A DNA stretch of 64,000 nt from Clostridium beijerinckii. GTDB lineage: Bacteria > Bacillota > Clostridia > Clostridiales > Clostridiaceae. The DNA lies in assembly GCF_036699995.1 (NCBI RefSeq), contig NZ_CP144906.1, forward strand, positions 2,247,001 to 2,311,000. Reading direction: 5' to 3'. Every line of letters starts with the position of its first letter. Position 1 is the stretch's first letter. The translations under genes were made by a program, and so were the position numbers. The notes beneath the pieces were generated by a model. That model saw only the letters and a list, made by a program, of their open reading frames with translations. It did no database searches and had not been told where the DNA came from. Below are positions 1 through 8,140 of the stretch, in pieces.

Positions 1-812
1 CTAAAATAACTGCTAAAGTATATAAATTCGTAGATTACTTAGGGGTTACTTATACTGGTGAAGAGGCAGCTCAAATCCTTTTAACTAACCAATTATCAGG
101 TATTAAGTATTTAGCTGATAGAGGAATTATGGTTAAGGTCAATATAGTAATGCTTAAGGGAATCAATGATCATCATATAGAGGAAGTAACAAAAAAAGCA
201 AAGGAACTTGGAGCAGGAATAACAAATATAATGCAAATGATTCCTGTAAAAGGAAGTGTCTTTGAAAATATGCCGCTTACAAGTAATAAAGAGATAATGG
301 ATTTAAGAAAAAAATGTGGAGAGCATATTGAGCAGATGTATCATTGTAAGCAATGTAGGGCAGATGCTATTGGTTTACTTGGAGATGATCAATCTCAAAA
401 ATTTAATAAGCCATCAAATGTAAAGGAAGTTACAGAAGAAAAACCACTAAAGTTTGCTATTGCATCAAAAAGTGGAATAGGCGTGGACATGCATTTTGGA
501 CATGCATCTGAATTTTATATCTATGAATATAAAAATGGAGAGCCAAGATATTTGGAAAAAAGAAATGTTGAAAAATATTGTAATGGTAAAGAAGTTTGTG
601 AGGAAGAGGAAGATAAGTTTGCTAAGCTTTCAAAAGTTGTTTCAGACTGTGATGGAGTACTTTGTCTTAGAATTGGTGATGAACCAAAAAGAAAATTTAA
701 AAGTATGAATATAGAAGTTTTTATGACATGCGAAACTATTGAAACAGCTGTTGAAAAAGCAGCAGAAGCTATATTAAAAGGAACTGAAGTTAAAGAAATG
801 CTAAGAGCTTAA
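1..812 (+). CDS. nifB: NifB, nitrogenase FeMo-cofactor biosynthesis protein (C-terminal part)
   Basis: The reading frame is open from base 3, so the gene enters from outside the window and the N-terminal radical SAM cluster motif is not visible. What remains covers the end of the radical SAM barrel (GIKYLADRGIMVKVNIVMLK, then IMQMIPVKGS and CKQCRADAIGLLG, whose cysteines fit an auxiliary cluster) and a C-terminal NifX/NafY-like domain of about 120 residues beginning near KFAIASKSGIGVDMHFGHAS. NifB makes the NifB-co precursor of the nitrogenase cofactor in the cytoplasm. In clostridia it may be fused to NifN, which cannot be checked here. Downstream nif genes (ferredoxin, split nifV) support the call. 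Confidence 0.93.
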   Translation, partial: KITAKVYKFVDYLGVTYTGEEAAQILLTNQLSGIKYLADRGIMVKVNIVMLKGINDHHIEEVTKKAKELGAGITNIMQMIPVKGSVFENMPLTSNKEIMDLRKKCGEHIEQMYHCKQCRADAIGLLGDDQSQKFNKPSNVKEVTEEKPLKFAIASKSGIGVDMHFGHASEFYIYEYKNGEPRYLEKRNVEKYCNGKEVCEEEEDKFAKLSKVVSDCDGVLCLRIGDEPKRKFKSMNIEVFMTCETIETAVEKAAEAILKGTEVKEMLRA

Positions 813-819
813 TGTGATA

Positions 820-1095
820 TCCAACGAAAGAACAGGTACTCTGTTGTTTCGGTTGCTAGATAATTTGGCTGTGGATTTCTATAAGTAGAAGTTGCACCCA
901 TTTCTGCATGCTCCAGCTTTCCTAAGGAAGCTCGACTCATTTCATTCGCTGAGGAAGTTCGAGAACCCAAAATAAAATTTTGGACTCTCACTTCACAAGC
1001 AAAAATGGAACAACTTCTACTGAAGAAATGCCTACAGCCATATTATCAATGCAACACTATACAAAAGAGTACCTCTTCTTTCTGGTATGGAATAT
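820..1095. repeat. long imperfect palindrome between nifB and the ferredoxin gene
   Basis: This spacer folds back on itself: the arm GCTGTGGATTTCTATAAGTA near 868 matches, as reverse complement, the arm TACTGAAGAAATGCCTACAG near 1018, and AGAAGTTGCACCCATTT pairs imperfectly with AAATGGAACAACTTCT. It belongs to the same dispersed family as the palindromes near 7.2, 7.6, 7.9, 12.0, 49.5, 52.7, 54.9 and 63.6 kb. Short open frames inside it are by-products of the repeat. It could be a non-autonomous mobile element or a structured RNA; the sequence does not decide. Confidence 0.6.
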
Positions 1096-1138
1096 ACATC
1101 AAAGTATAAATATTTAATGAAAATAGGAGATGAGTGAA

Positions 1139-1447
1139 ATGATTGATATTAAACATCATATTTTTGTTTGTGCAAGTTGTAGAGTTAATGGAATGCAAAA
1201 AGGAATGTGCTATTCTAAGGATTCTGTAAAGGTTGTGCAAAAGTTTATGGAGGAAGTTGAGGATAGGGATTTAATAAATGAGGTGATGGTGACTAATACA
1301 GGGTGTTTAGGCGTATGTAATAAAGGTCCTATTGTAGTTGTTTATCCTGAAGGAACTTGGTATGGAAATGTAAAAGTTGAAGATGTAGAAAGAATTGTGG
1401 AAGAACATATTGAAGGTGGAAAAGTAGTACAAGAATTAGTTATTTAA
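1139..1447 (+). CDS. thioredoxin-like [2Fe-2S] ferredoxin, nitrogenase-associated
   Basis: A 102-residue ferredoxin of the thioredoxin-fold 2Fe-2S family, like the well-known C. pasteurianum protein. From the start at 1139 the cysteines fall at 11, 14, 24, 56 and 60, the same numbering as the C. pasteurianum protein as I recall it; 11, 24, 56 and 60 are the expected ligands. The segment GPIVVVYPEGTWYG is characteristic. I prefer the ATG at 1139 over 1130 because AGGAG at 1125-1129 touches the earlier ATG but lies 9 bases from the later one. The C. pasteurianum homologue interacts with the nitrogenase MoFe protein, and the position after nifB agrees with a role in nitrogen fixation. Confidence 0.9.
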   Translation: MIDIKHHIFVCASCRVNGMQKGMCYSKDSVKVVQKFMEEVEDRDLINEVMVTNTGCLGVCNKGPIVVVYPEGTWYGNVKVEDVERIVEEHIEGGKVVQELVI

Positions 1448-1631
1448 AAATTACTTTTATACTAGTTCATAAAAGTAAGCAGTTGCACTATGAACTGCTC
1501 TCTATCAAACAAACAGTAAAAAAATAAAAATATTTGATACCGCTAATTACAAAAGTATTGGCGGTATTTTATGTTACAGATTTCGGATATTATCGATGGT
1601 ATAAGGTACCATATATTTTAGAATAGTATTG

Positions 1632-1715
1632 TTTTACTGCATTAACAATTCATGGTATAATGAAGAATAATTAATTGAAGCCATAGAGAGTAACTATCTC
1701 TATGGTTTTGATTTT
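1632..1715 (+). promoter_or_regulatory. possible promoter followed by a terminator-like leader hairpin
   Basis: TTTACT (1632-1637) and TATAAT (1656-1661) are 18 bases apart and look like a sigma-A promoter. Just after it CCATAGAGA (1681-1689) pairs perfectly with TCTCTATGG (1697-1705), followed by TTTTGATTTT. The hairpin could be an attenuator in the leader of the radical SAM genes, or simply a terminator for the ferredoxin transcript. The rest of the 400-base gap holds the tandem repeat listed separately. Confidence 0.4.
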
Positions 1716-1742
1716 AAGATAGCTCTGTCCATGTAAAAAAAA

Positions 1743-1808
1743 TTAGATTTGTTTTTGTTTATGAAGTTAAAAAATTTAGATTTGTTTTTGTTTATGAATT
1801 TAAAAAAT
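1743..1808. repeat. 33 bp tandem duplication upstream of nirJ1
   Basis: Two adjacent 33-base units (1743-1775 and 1776-1808) differ at one position. Each contains TTAGATTTGTTTTTG followed by TTTATGAA and an A-tract. It ends about 30 bases before the ribosome binding site of the next gene, so it lies in its leader or promoter region. A role as regulator-binding repeats is only a possibility. Confidence 0.75.
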
Positions 1809-1850
1809 TGCTTAGATCATAACGAATCAATGATGTAAGGAGATTTGAAA

Positions 1851-3020
1851 ATGATAAGTATAACTAAACTTTTATGTAATTCTGATAATTATGGAGATAG
1901 CTTAAGGTATGTAGAAGGCGCAGCCATAGAAAAGTATGGAGTTAGTCCAGGAAGAGGACCTGTAGTTGCTTGGAACTGTACAAAAACTTGTAATTTAAAA
2001 TGTAAACATTGTTATGCAAGTTCAGATAATAAAAGATATGATAACGAACTTACGTTAGATGAATCAAAAAAGTTCATAGACGATTTAAAAGATTTTAACG
2101 TACCAGCATTATTGTTTTCTGGAGGAGAGCCTCTCATGAAGGAAAACATTTTGGAATTATTAGATTATGCAAGTCAAAGAAAAATAAGAAGTACAATATC
2201 AACTAATGGTACTCTTTTAGATAAAGATGTTTGCAAATCTTTAAAGAAAATAAACCTTGGATATGTAGGTGTAAGCCTTGATGGTATAGGATCAAATCAT
2301 GATGCGTTTAGAGGTGTTAATGGCGCTTTTGACAGTGCTTTAAGAGGAATTAGAAACTGCATTGAAGTTAATCAAAAAGTAGGTCTTAGGTTTACTATAA
2401 ATAAAAACAATTATAAAGAATTAGAAGATATATTTAAGCTAATAAAAGAAGAAAAGATACCTAGAGTGTGTTTCTACCATTTAGTATATTCGGGAAGAGG
2501 AAGCAAAATGGTGGATGAAGATATTACTAAGGAAGAAACAAGACAAGCTCTAGACTTAATCATAAGTAAGGCAATAGAATTTGGTCCGAGTGTTGAGATA
2601 CTTACAGTTGATAATCATGCAGATGCTGTTTATACATATTTAAAGTCATTAGAAAAATTCAAAGATAAATCAGATAACATATTAAAACTTTTAAAGACTA
2701 ATGGTGGAAATAGGTCAGGAATGGCTTTTGCAAATGTAGACTTTTTTGGAAATGTTCATCCAGATCAATTTACTTGGCAACATACTTTTGGAAATGTGAA
2801 AGAAGAAAAATTCGGATCTATATGGAGAAATTCTGAAAATGAAATATTAAATGGTCTTAGAAATAGAAAAGAATTATTAAAGGGCAGATGTTCTTCTTGT
2901 AAATGGTTAAATGTTTGTAATGGCAATTTCAGAACTAGAGCTGAAGCAGTTTATAATGATTTTTGGGCAGAGGATCCTGCTTGCTATCTTACAGATGATG
3001 AAATTAATATTATGAAATAA
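1851..3020 (+). CDS. nirJ1: NirJ1/AhbC-like radical SAM protein of siroheme-dependent heme synthesis
   Basis: A 389-residue radical SAM protein with the cluster motif CNLKCKHC near residues 48-55, the GGEP segment after strand 2 (LLFSGGEPL), and a C-terminal SPASM-like set of cysteines (CSSCKWLNVC and a later Cys near YNDFWAEDPAC). The long N-terminal lead (about 40 residues before the motif) distinguishes it from the next gene. Such proteins remove acetate side chains of 12,18-didecarboxysiroheme or make related tetrapyrrole changes. AGGAG at 1838-1842 is 8 bases from ATG 1851 but only 2 from an upstream TTG, so I use 1851. It heads a four-gene operon with nirJ2 and the two siroheme decarboxylase genes. 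Which radical SAM step it performs is inferred. Confidence 0.85.
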   Translation: MISITKLLCNSDNYGDSLRYVEGAAIEKYGVSPGRGPVVAWNCTKTCNLKCKHCYASSDNKRYDNELTLDESKKFIDDLKDFNVPALLFSGGEPLMKENILELLDYASQRKIRSTISTNGTLLDKDVCKSLKKINLGYVGVSLDGIGSNHDAFRGVNGAFDSALRGIRNCIEVNQKVGLRFTINKNNYKELEDIFKLIKEEKIPRVCFYHLVYSGRGSKMVDEDITKEETRQALDLIISKAIEFGPSVEILTVDNHADAVYTYLKSLEKFKDKSDNILKLLKTNGGNRSGMAFANVDFFGNVHPDQFTWQHTFGNVKEEKFGSIWRNSENEILNGLRNRKELLKGRCSSCKWLNVCNGNFRTRAEAVYNDFWAEDPACYLTDDEINIMK

Positions 3021-3069
3021 GAAATACAAAATGGTATATGAGATTTTATGTAAAGGTGAGTGAATGCAA

Positions 3070-4053
3070 ATGATAATATCATGGAATACTACAAATAAAT
3101 GCAATTTAAAGTGCAGTCATTGTTATAGAGATTCAGGAAAAGAAAGTCAAGGCGAATTAAATACAGAAGAAGCAAAGTTACTTATAGATCAAATTGCAAA
3201 AGCTAATTTTAAAATAATGATATTCTCTGGTGGAGAACCATTAATGAGAGAGGATATTTTTGAATTAATAAATTATGCATCCAAAGCTGGCTTAAGACCT
3301 GTCCTTGGAACAAATGGCACTCTTATATCAAGGGAAATTGCAGAAAAATTAAAAGCTGCTGGTATTTCTGCAATAGGAATAAGTCTTGATAGTCTTGATT
3401 CAAAAAAACATAATAAATTTAGAGGAAATAATGAAGCCTTTAGAGATACTATTTATGCAATGAAAAATTGTAGAGATTTAGGCATTAGATTTCAAATTCA
3501 TACAACTGTCATGGATTGGAATAAAGATGAGATAATTAGTTTGACTGACTTTTCAGTAGCTATGGGAGCAGCAGCTCATCATATATTCTTTCTTGTGCCT
3601 ACAGGAAGAGGCAAAGATATTGAAGATGAATTATTAAGTTCAAAAGAGTATGAAAAGTTATTAACATCAATAATGAAAAAGCAAAGTGAAGTAAACATAG
3701 AAATAAAGCCAACTTGTGCTCCACAATTTGTTAGAATTGCAGAAAATTTAGGTATAAATAGTAGATTTAAACGTGGATGTATTGCAGGAACAAGCTATTG
3801 TATTATTAATCCAAAAGGAGATGTTCAGGCTTGTGCTTATTTAAGAGAAGTAGCTGGTAATATAAGAGAAATACCATTTGATGAAATATGGAAAAATAGT
3901 GAATTGCTCAATAACCTAAGAACTCAAGAATATAAAGGAACTTGTAACAGTTGTAAAGATAAAAAAAGTTGTGGAGGCTGCAGAGCAAGAGCTGCATATT
4001 ATAATGACGGAGATTATATGGCATCAGATAAAATCTGCATTTTTAATAATTAA
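3070..4053 (+). CDS. nirJ2: NirJ2/AhbD-like radical SAM protein of siroheme-dependent heme synthesis
   Basis: About 327 residues, with CNLKCSHC close to the N-terminus (about residues 11-18), IFSGGEPLMRE, and a C-terminal cysteine cluster (CNSCKDKKSCGGCRARAAYY) typical of an auxiliary Fe-S domain. The family includes AhbD, which oxidatively decarboxylates Fe-coproporphyrin III propionates to give heme, and the NirJ proteins of heme d1 synthesis. Start: GGTGAG at 3055-3060 is 9 bases from ATG 3070 and 3 from ATG 3064; the later one is preferred. The gene follows nirJ1 after about 50 bases and precedes the decarboxylase subunit genes, so the four probably form one pathway from siroheme. Confidence 0.84.
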   Translation: MIISWNTTNKCNLKCSHCYRDSGKESQGELNTEEAKLLIDQIAKANFKIMIFSGGEPLMREDIFELINYASKAGLRPVLGTNGTLISREIAEKLKAAGISAIGISLDSLDSKKHNKFRGNNEAFRDTIYAMKNCRDLGIRFQIHTTVMDWNKDEIISLTDFSVAMGAAAHHIFFLVPTGRGKDIEDELLSSKEYEKLLTSIMKKQSEVNIEIKPTCAPQFVRIAENLGINSRFKRGCIAGTSYCIINPKGDVQACAYLREVAGNIREIPFDEIWKNSELLNNLRTQEYKGTCNSCKDKKSCGGCRARAAYYNDGDYMASDKICIFNN

Positions 4054-4104
4054 AGGCAAGGATTTTATTTGACATTCCAAAACTTTATGCTGGGAGGAAC
4101 TGCT

Positions 4105-4572
4105 ATGGATAAAACAGATAAAGAATTGCTTAATTTAATGCAAAATGAAATTCCAATAGATAAGAATCCTTTTAAAATAATAGGGGAAAGATTATTACTT
4201 ACAGAAAATGAAGTATTAAAAAGAATAAGTAATTTAAAAAATGAAGGAATAATAAGAAGAATAGGTGGAATTTTTAATTCGAGAAAAATTGGATATACAA
4301 GTACTCTTTGTGCAGCTAAAGTTCCTGAAAATGAAATTGAAAGAGTTGCAGCATATATAAATATGTATGATGAAGTAACTCACAATTATATAAGAGAAGA
4401 TGAGTATAATATGTGGTTTACCATGATAACGCGTTCAGAAGAGAATTTGATTAATATTCTTGAAGAAATAAAAAGAAATACTGGTTTGGAAGAAATAATG
4501 AGTTTACCTTCAGTTAAGTTATTTAAGATTAAAGTGGCTTTAAATCTTCAAGGGGATGATACAAATGATTAG
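4105..4572 (+). CDS. ahbA: siroheme decarboxylase subunit, Lrp/AsnC-like (AhbA/NirD type)
   Basis: A 155-residue protein with an N-terminal Lrp/AsnC-like winged helix (about residues 1-65) and a C-terminal alpha/beta domain with the signature THNYIREDEYNMWFT. This signature, including the histidine, marks siroheme decarboxylase subunits rather than ordinary Lrp regulators. The enzyme removes two acetate carboxyls of siroheme. GGAGG at 4093-4097 supports ATG 4105; earlier TTG and ATG codons lack a suitable site. The end overlaps the start of the next gene by eight bases, as expected for two subunits of one enzyme made in equal amounts. Confidence 0.86.
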   Translation: MDKTDKELLNLMQNEIPIDKNPFKIIGERLLLTENEVLKRISNLKNEGIIRRIGGIFNSRKIGYTSTLCAAKVPENEIERVAAYINMYDEVTHNYIREDEYNMWFTMITRSEENLINILEEIKRNTGLEEIMSLPSVKLFKIKVALNLQGDDTND

Positions 4573-5032
4573 TGAGTTTGATAAGAAAATAATAAGTAGA
4601 TTGCAAGAGGATATTCCTATAATAACTAATCCGTATAAGGATATAGCTAAAGAGCTTAGTATTGATGAAGATGTGCTTATAGATAAAATCAAAAATTATA
4701 GTGAAACTGGAATATTAAAAAGAATAGGAGCAATACTTTATCATAGAAAAGCTGGATTTAAAGCTAATGCAATGGTAGTTTGGAAGATTGATGATGAAAG
4801 ATTAGATGAAATTGGAGAATATATGGCATCTATTTCTGTAGTTACACACTGTTATGAAAGGAAACCTTTTGGTTCGTGGGATTATAATCTATACACAATG
4901 ATACACGAGAAAGATAAGGAAAGCTGTAACAAAATTATTAAGCAGATAGCTGATGATATAGGAATTGAAAATTACAAAATTTTATATAGCACAAGAGAAT
5001 TAAAAAAGACTAGCATGAGATATTTCAAATAA
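4565..5032 (+). CDS. ahbB: siroheme decarboxylase subunit, Lrp/AsnC-like (AhbB/NirL type)
   Basis: Paralogue of the preceding gene, with the same length (155 residues) and the same fold: a winged helix followed by a ligand-binding domain with THCYERKPFGSWDYNLYTM. The insertion between the THCY and WDYN halves separates AhbB-type from AhbA-type subunits. AGGGG at 4551-4555 is 9 bases from ATG 4565. Heteromers of the two convert siroheme to 12,18-didecarboxysiroheme. The operon lacks the genes that make siroheme itself, which must lie elsewhere. The link with nif genes may reflect siroheme or heme demand, or shared regulation, and is not explained by sequence alone. Confidence 0.85.
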   Translation: MISEFDKKIISRLQEDIPIITNPYKDIAKELSIDEDVLIDKIKNYSETGILKRIGAILYHRKAGFKANAMVVWKIDDERLDEIGEYMASISVVTHCYERKPFGSWDYNLYTMIHEKDKESCNKIIKQIADDIGIENYKILYSTRELKKTSMRYFK

Positions 5033-5111
5033 ATATATATTTTTTTTATATATACAAAGCATTGGTTATGTGATAATATATGTATAAAATAGCATATTAA
5101 CAAAGACAATG

Positions 5112-5208
5112 TGGTCTAAAACCAAACTAATAAGTTTTGTTTTAGGCCATTTTTTCTTGGCAAAGGAGCCTGTTTAATATATCAATATATTAAGTAGGCT
5201 CCTCTTTT
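5112..5208 (+). terminator. two consecutive terminator-type hairpins before nifV-omega
   Basis: Hairpin 1 pairs TGGTCTAAAAC (5112-5122) with GTTTTAGGCCA (5139-5149) and is followed by six T. Hairpin 2 pairs AGGAGCCT (5164-5171) with AGGCTCCT (5196-5203), extended by an AT-rich palindrome, and is followed by CTTTTAT. A promoter-like TATAAAAT lies just upstream near 5083. Either the ahb operon is ended twice, or one hairpin attenuates a nifV transcript that starts near 5090. Confidence 0.7.
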
Positions 5209-5262
5209 ATGTAGATCATATTCACATGTAGAAAAAATTTGCAATTAAAAAGGGGTGGAATT

Positions 5263-6177
5263 ATGGAGGAAAGAAAAATCGAAATTATAGATAGGACAAT
5301 AATTGTTTTGAGAGAAATATTTGGTGATAAGTTAAAAGAGAAAAGCGCACAGGTTAAAGAATTGATAAAATTACTATATATAATAGGAAGCGATTATATA
5401 GAAATTACTCAAGAGCTCTATGAAGAACTATCACCATTGCCTCAAGATGTAAAATTCATAATATCTAACAATAATAAAATTGAAATAGAAAGTGTTAATG
5501 TATTATATGATATATTAAACAATAAGCTAAACATATATAACAAAATGAATGCAAGAATAGTGGGGCTTGATGACATTATCTTTTATGATTATCATAAGAT
5601 TTTTTTAGAGATAATAAAGTTCTTTGGAAATAATATAGAGCTAAGTATAAAAAATAATTATAAATCAGCTACTGCGATGAGTTTAGAATGGGTTAAAGCT
5701 GGAGGGAAAAAAGTTGTAACGACTTTTGCAGGAATTGGCGGCTTTGCTCCTCTTCAAGAAATATTAGGAGGGTCTTCTTTTTTAGAAAAAATAAAAGATC
5801 ATAGTAACTATAGGCTATTTCCGAAGGTATTAAGCATATTTGAAGATATTACTGAAAGTAAAATCAAAGGAAATGCACCCTTTATAGGAAAAGATATTTT
5901 CAATGTAGAATCAGGCATTCATGTAAATGGAATAGCTAAAGATTCAAGAACTTTTGAACCATATGATCCTAGTGAAATAGGAAGAAAAAGAAATATTATT
6001 ATAGGTAAGCATTCAAGTGTAAATGCATTAGAAATAAAATTAGAAGAACTGAACATAAAATATGAGCATGATAATTTAACAATTATGTTGGAAGATGTAA
6101 GGAAATTGAGCACACAAAAGCGTGGTGGATTAAATAATGATGAAATAAAAAGATTATATAAGAAACTGTGCATCTAG
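5263..6177 (+). CDS. nifV: homocitrate synthase, omega subunit (NifV-omega)
   Basis: A 304-residue protein that matches the middle and C-terminal part of homocitrate synthase: SATAMSLEWVKAGGKKVVTTFAGIGG, then a communication domain with ESGIHVNGIAKD and IGRKRNIIIGKHS. It lacks the N-terminal DTTLRDGEQ strand, which is supplied by the next gene. In C. pasteurianum NifV is likewise made as separate omega and alpha polypeptides. Homocitrate is the organic ligand of the FeMo cofactor. AGGGGTGG at 5251-5258 supports ATG 5263 rather than an upstream TTG. The next gene starts 21 bases downstream. Confidence 0.88.
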   Translation: MEERKIEIIDRTIIVLREIFGDKLKEKSAQVKELIKLLYIIGSDYIEITQELYEELSPLPQDVKFIISNNNKIEIESVNVLYDILNNKLNIYNKMNARIVGLDDIIFYDYHKIFLEIIKFFGNNIELSIKNNYKSATAMSLEWVKAGGKKVVTTFAGIGGFAPLQEILGGSSFLEKIKDHSNYRLFPKVLSIFEDITESKIKGNAPFIGKDIFNVESGIHVNGIAKDSRTFEPYDPSEIGRKRNIIIGKHSSVNALEIKLEELNIKYEHDNLTIMLEDVRKLSTQKRGGLNNDEIKRLYKKLCI

Positions 6178-6198
6178 ATTTTATAAGGTGGTGATATA

Positions 6199-6981
6199 TT
6201 GATTTGCAATGAAAAATTGGATAATGAAATATATATTGTAGATACAACTTTAAGAGATGGTGAACAATGTGCAGGAAAAGCTTTTTCAATTGATGAAAAA
6301 ATTGAAATTGCAAAATATATGGATAAAATGAAGATTTATCAGATAGAGGCAGGCATACCTGCAATGGGAGATTTAGAAAAAGAATGCATCAGGCGGATAT
6401 TAGAAATAAGAAAAAATTCACTGATTTCCGCTTGGAATAGAATGAATAAAGATGATATATTTCATTCCATGGAGTGTAAACCAGATATTATTCATATTAG
6501 TGTTCCTACATCAGATATACAAATATATTCGAATTTAGGAAAGGATAAAAAGTGGGTTGAAGAAAATCTTAAGGAATGTATATTTTTAGCAAGGGACAAA
6601 GGTTATGAAGTTACTATAGGTTTTGAAGATGCTTCTAGGGCAGACATTAGCTATCTTATAAACTTGTGTGAAATAATTATGGCTATGGGTGTAAAGCGGG
6701 CAAGATATGCAGATACCGTAGGAATATCCATGCCTTCACTTATAAAAAATTCAATTAAAACTTTAGTAAGCAATACTGGAATAGAAATAGAAATACATGC
6801 TCATAATGATTTTGGAATGGCCATTCCAATTTCCTTAGAAGCCGTTAAAAATGGTGCTAAATATGTGGATTGCACGTTAGATGGAATAGGTGAAAGAACA
6901 GGAAATTGCAATTTACAAGAATTTTTGAAAATATCAAATGCATTTTCAAAAAGGAATAAAAAAATTGAGGGATTAATGTAG
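6199..6981 (+). CDS. nifV: homocitrate synthase, alpha subunit (NifV-alpha)
   Basis: A 260-residue TIM barrel of the HMG-CoA lyase-like family carrying the catalytic start VDTTLRDGEQCAGKAFS and the metal-binding HAHNDFGMA motif, with DGIGERTGNCNL near the end. It condenses 2-oxoglutarate and acetyl-CoA and needs the omega subunit for the C-terminal regulatory part. A TTG start at 6199 is likely because AAGGTGGTG lies just upstream at about 6185-6193 and no ATG occurs before the catalytic motif. It ends the nif-related block and is followed by repeats and a hairpin terminator. Confidence 0.88.
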   Translation: MICNEKLDNEIYIVDTTLRDGEQCAGKAFSIDEKIEIAKYMDKMKIYQIEAGIPAMGDLEKECIRRILEIRKNSLISAWNRMNKDDIFHSMECKPDIIHISVPTSDIQIYSNLGKDKKWVEENLKECIFLARDKGYEVTIGFEDASRADISYLINLCEIIMAMGVKRARYADTVGISMPSLIKNSIKTLVSNTGIEIEIHAHNDFGMAIPISLEAVKNGAKYVDCTLDGIGERTGNCNLQEFLKISNAFSKRNKKIEGLM

Positions 6982-6983
6982 AT

Positions 6984-7075
6984 ATATATTGCAATTCACA
7001 ATGCACATTTCACAATTCACAATGCACATTTCACAATTCACAATTCACAATGCACAATTCACAATTAAGGCTAAA
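6984..7075. repeat. CACAATKCA tandem repeat in a TATATTGCAA-bounded element
   Basis: After ATATATTGCAA come about nine units of 8-9 bases of the form CACAATTCA, CACAATGCA or CACATTTCA, then AATTAAGGCTAAAATTCTTG. The same arrangement recurs at 51.4 kb and, in reverse, at 55.3 and 58.8 kb. A longer array without an obvious distal end is at 12.7 kb. Confidence 0.8.
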
Positions 7076-7108
7076 ATTCTTGCAATATTTTTAGAATTAT
7101 CATTGATA

Positions 7109-7146
7109 AGCTTGAAAATGTAGATATTATTTCAAGCTTATTTTAT
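7109..7146 (+). terminator. intrinsic terminator after nifV-alpha
   Basis: AAGCTTGAAA (7109-7118) is the exact reverse complement of TTTCAAGCTT (7130-7139), followed by ATTTTATT. It is the first clear hairpin after the nifV pair, although a repeat separates it from the gene. Confidence 0.6.
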
Positions 7147-7185
7147 TGCGTGGGAAATTATTGGATATACAACTAAGACCTGAAC

Positions 7186-7432
7186 TTATGCATATATCTT
7201 TCCGAAAGTAGAAACATTGTTATGCAGCAGGCATTGAAAATGAGCTGTTAAAGGTTCTTAAGCAGAGAACCCAAATCTTTGATTTGGTGAGAATCGCTTA
7301 CTTAGTGAACGAATGTGAGTCGAGCTTCCCTAGGAAAGTGGGAGCATGCTAAAGTGGATACAACCTGTTTCTTAGAACCTTCAGCGATATTTTCATAGCC
7401 TTTCGGAACAAAATATTTATGATTTCGGTAAG
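7186..7432. repeat. long palindromic repeat, copy A
   Basis: The left arm (CCGAAAGTAGAAACATTGTT, then GCATTGAAAATGAGCTGTTA and AAGGTTCTTAA) pairs imperfectly with the right arm (TTCTTAGAACCTTCAGCGAT, ATTTTCATAGCCTTTCGG, ATGATTTCGG). The centre carries smaller hairpins, such as CCAAATCTTTGATTTGG. A sequence GATATCTATA resembling the outer border of other copies lies downstream at about 7466. The region from here to 8.0 kb has no gene; it is filled by three copies of this family. Confidence 0.8.
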
Positions 7433-7520
7433 TTATCACATTAATCTAAGTTTAAAGCTAGATATCTATATGGATAAACAACTCATTGAGAATTTAATCT
7501 ATACTTTGCAATAAATACAT

Positions 7521-7712
7521 ACTAGAAAGCAGAAACATTTTTATGCAGCAGGCATTGAAAATGAGCTGTTAAAAGTTCTTAATTGTAGGTTGTTACACTA
7601 ATGCTTGTCACAATGAAATTGGGAGCAAGCATTAGTGGTGCAACCTGCAATTTAGCACTTTCAGCGAAATTTTCATAGTCCTGTGAAATAACAATATATG
7701 CAATTTCGGTAT
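7521..7712. repeat. long palindromic repeat, copy B
   Basis: A shorter copy with the same arms (AGAAAGCAGAAACATTTTTA on the left, GCGAAATTTTCATAGTCCTG on the right). Between them TTGTAGGTTGTTACACTAAT faces ATTAGTGGTGCAACCTGCAA, nearly perfect complements. Compared with copy A the central hairpins are different, so the stem is conserved while the loop varies. Confidence 0.78.
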
Positions 7713-7793
7713 ATATAGATAAACAATTTAAGCATTCGAATTATTAGAAGAGCATATTTGCAAAGTTGATAAAACTTTAAGTTCATGTCTTCA

Positions 7794-7990
7794 TTAGAAA
7801 TCATAAATATATTTGTGAAGAAAACATTTGAAAATGAGCTGTTAAAGGTTCTTAGTTGTAGGTTGTTCCGCTTTAGCTTGTCACACTGAAAGTGGGAGCA
7901 TGCTGGAGTGGATACAACCTGCTGCTTAGAACCTTCAGCGATATTTTCATAGCTTTTCGGAACAAAATATTTATGATTTCGGTAAGTTAT
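7794..7990. repeat. long palindromic repeat, copy C
   Basis: The arms are GAAAATGAGCTGTTAAAGGT and CTTAGAACCTTCAGCGATAT, with an inner stem GTAGGTTGTTCCGCTTTAGC against GGAGTGGATACAACCTGCTG. The right border, TTTCGGTAAGTTATCA, is shared with copy A. An open frame on the minus strand through this copy is a by-product and not a gene. Confidence 0.78.
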
Positions 7991-8140
7991 CAAACAAATT
8001 TAGTTTTAGAGTGGGAGATCTATATTGAAAAAATATAAGTTGCATAGTATTATTTATAAAGTCCAAAATAATAAATGTGTTTAAATAAAATTGTGTTATA
8101 ATTTATTACATAAATTATTGTAAATTGGCGGGTGAACAAG

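Noticed and set aside
809..1240. Minus-strand frames between nifB and the ferredoxin gene
   Set aside because: They lie within the palindromic spacer or are antisense to the ferredoxin gene, with no supporting signals.
7673..7993. Minus-strand frame of 106 codons
   Set aside because: It lies wholly within palindromic repeat copies and has no ribosome site. Frames at 12025-12219, 54865-55062 and 63623-63814 were rejected for the same reason.
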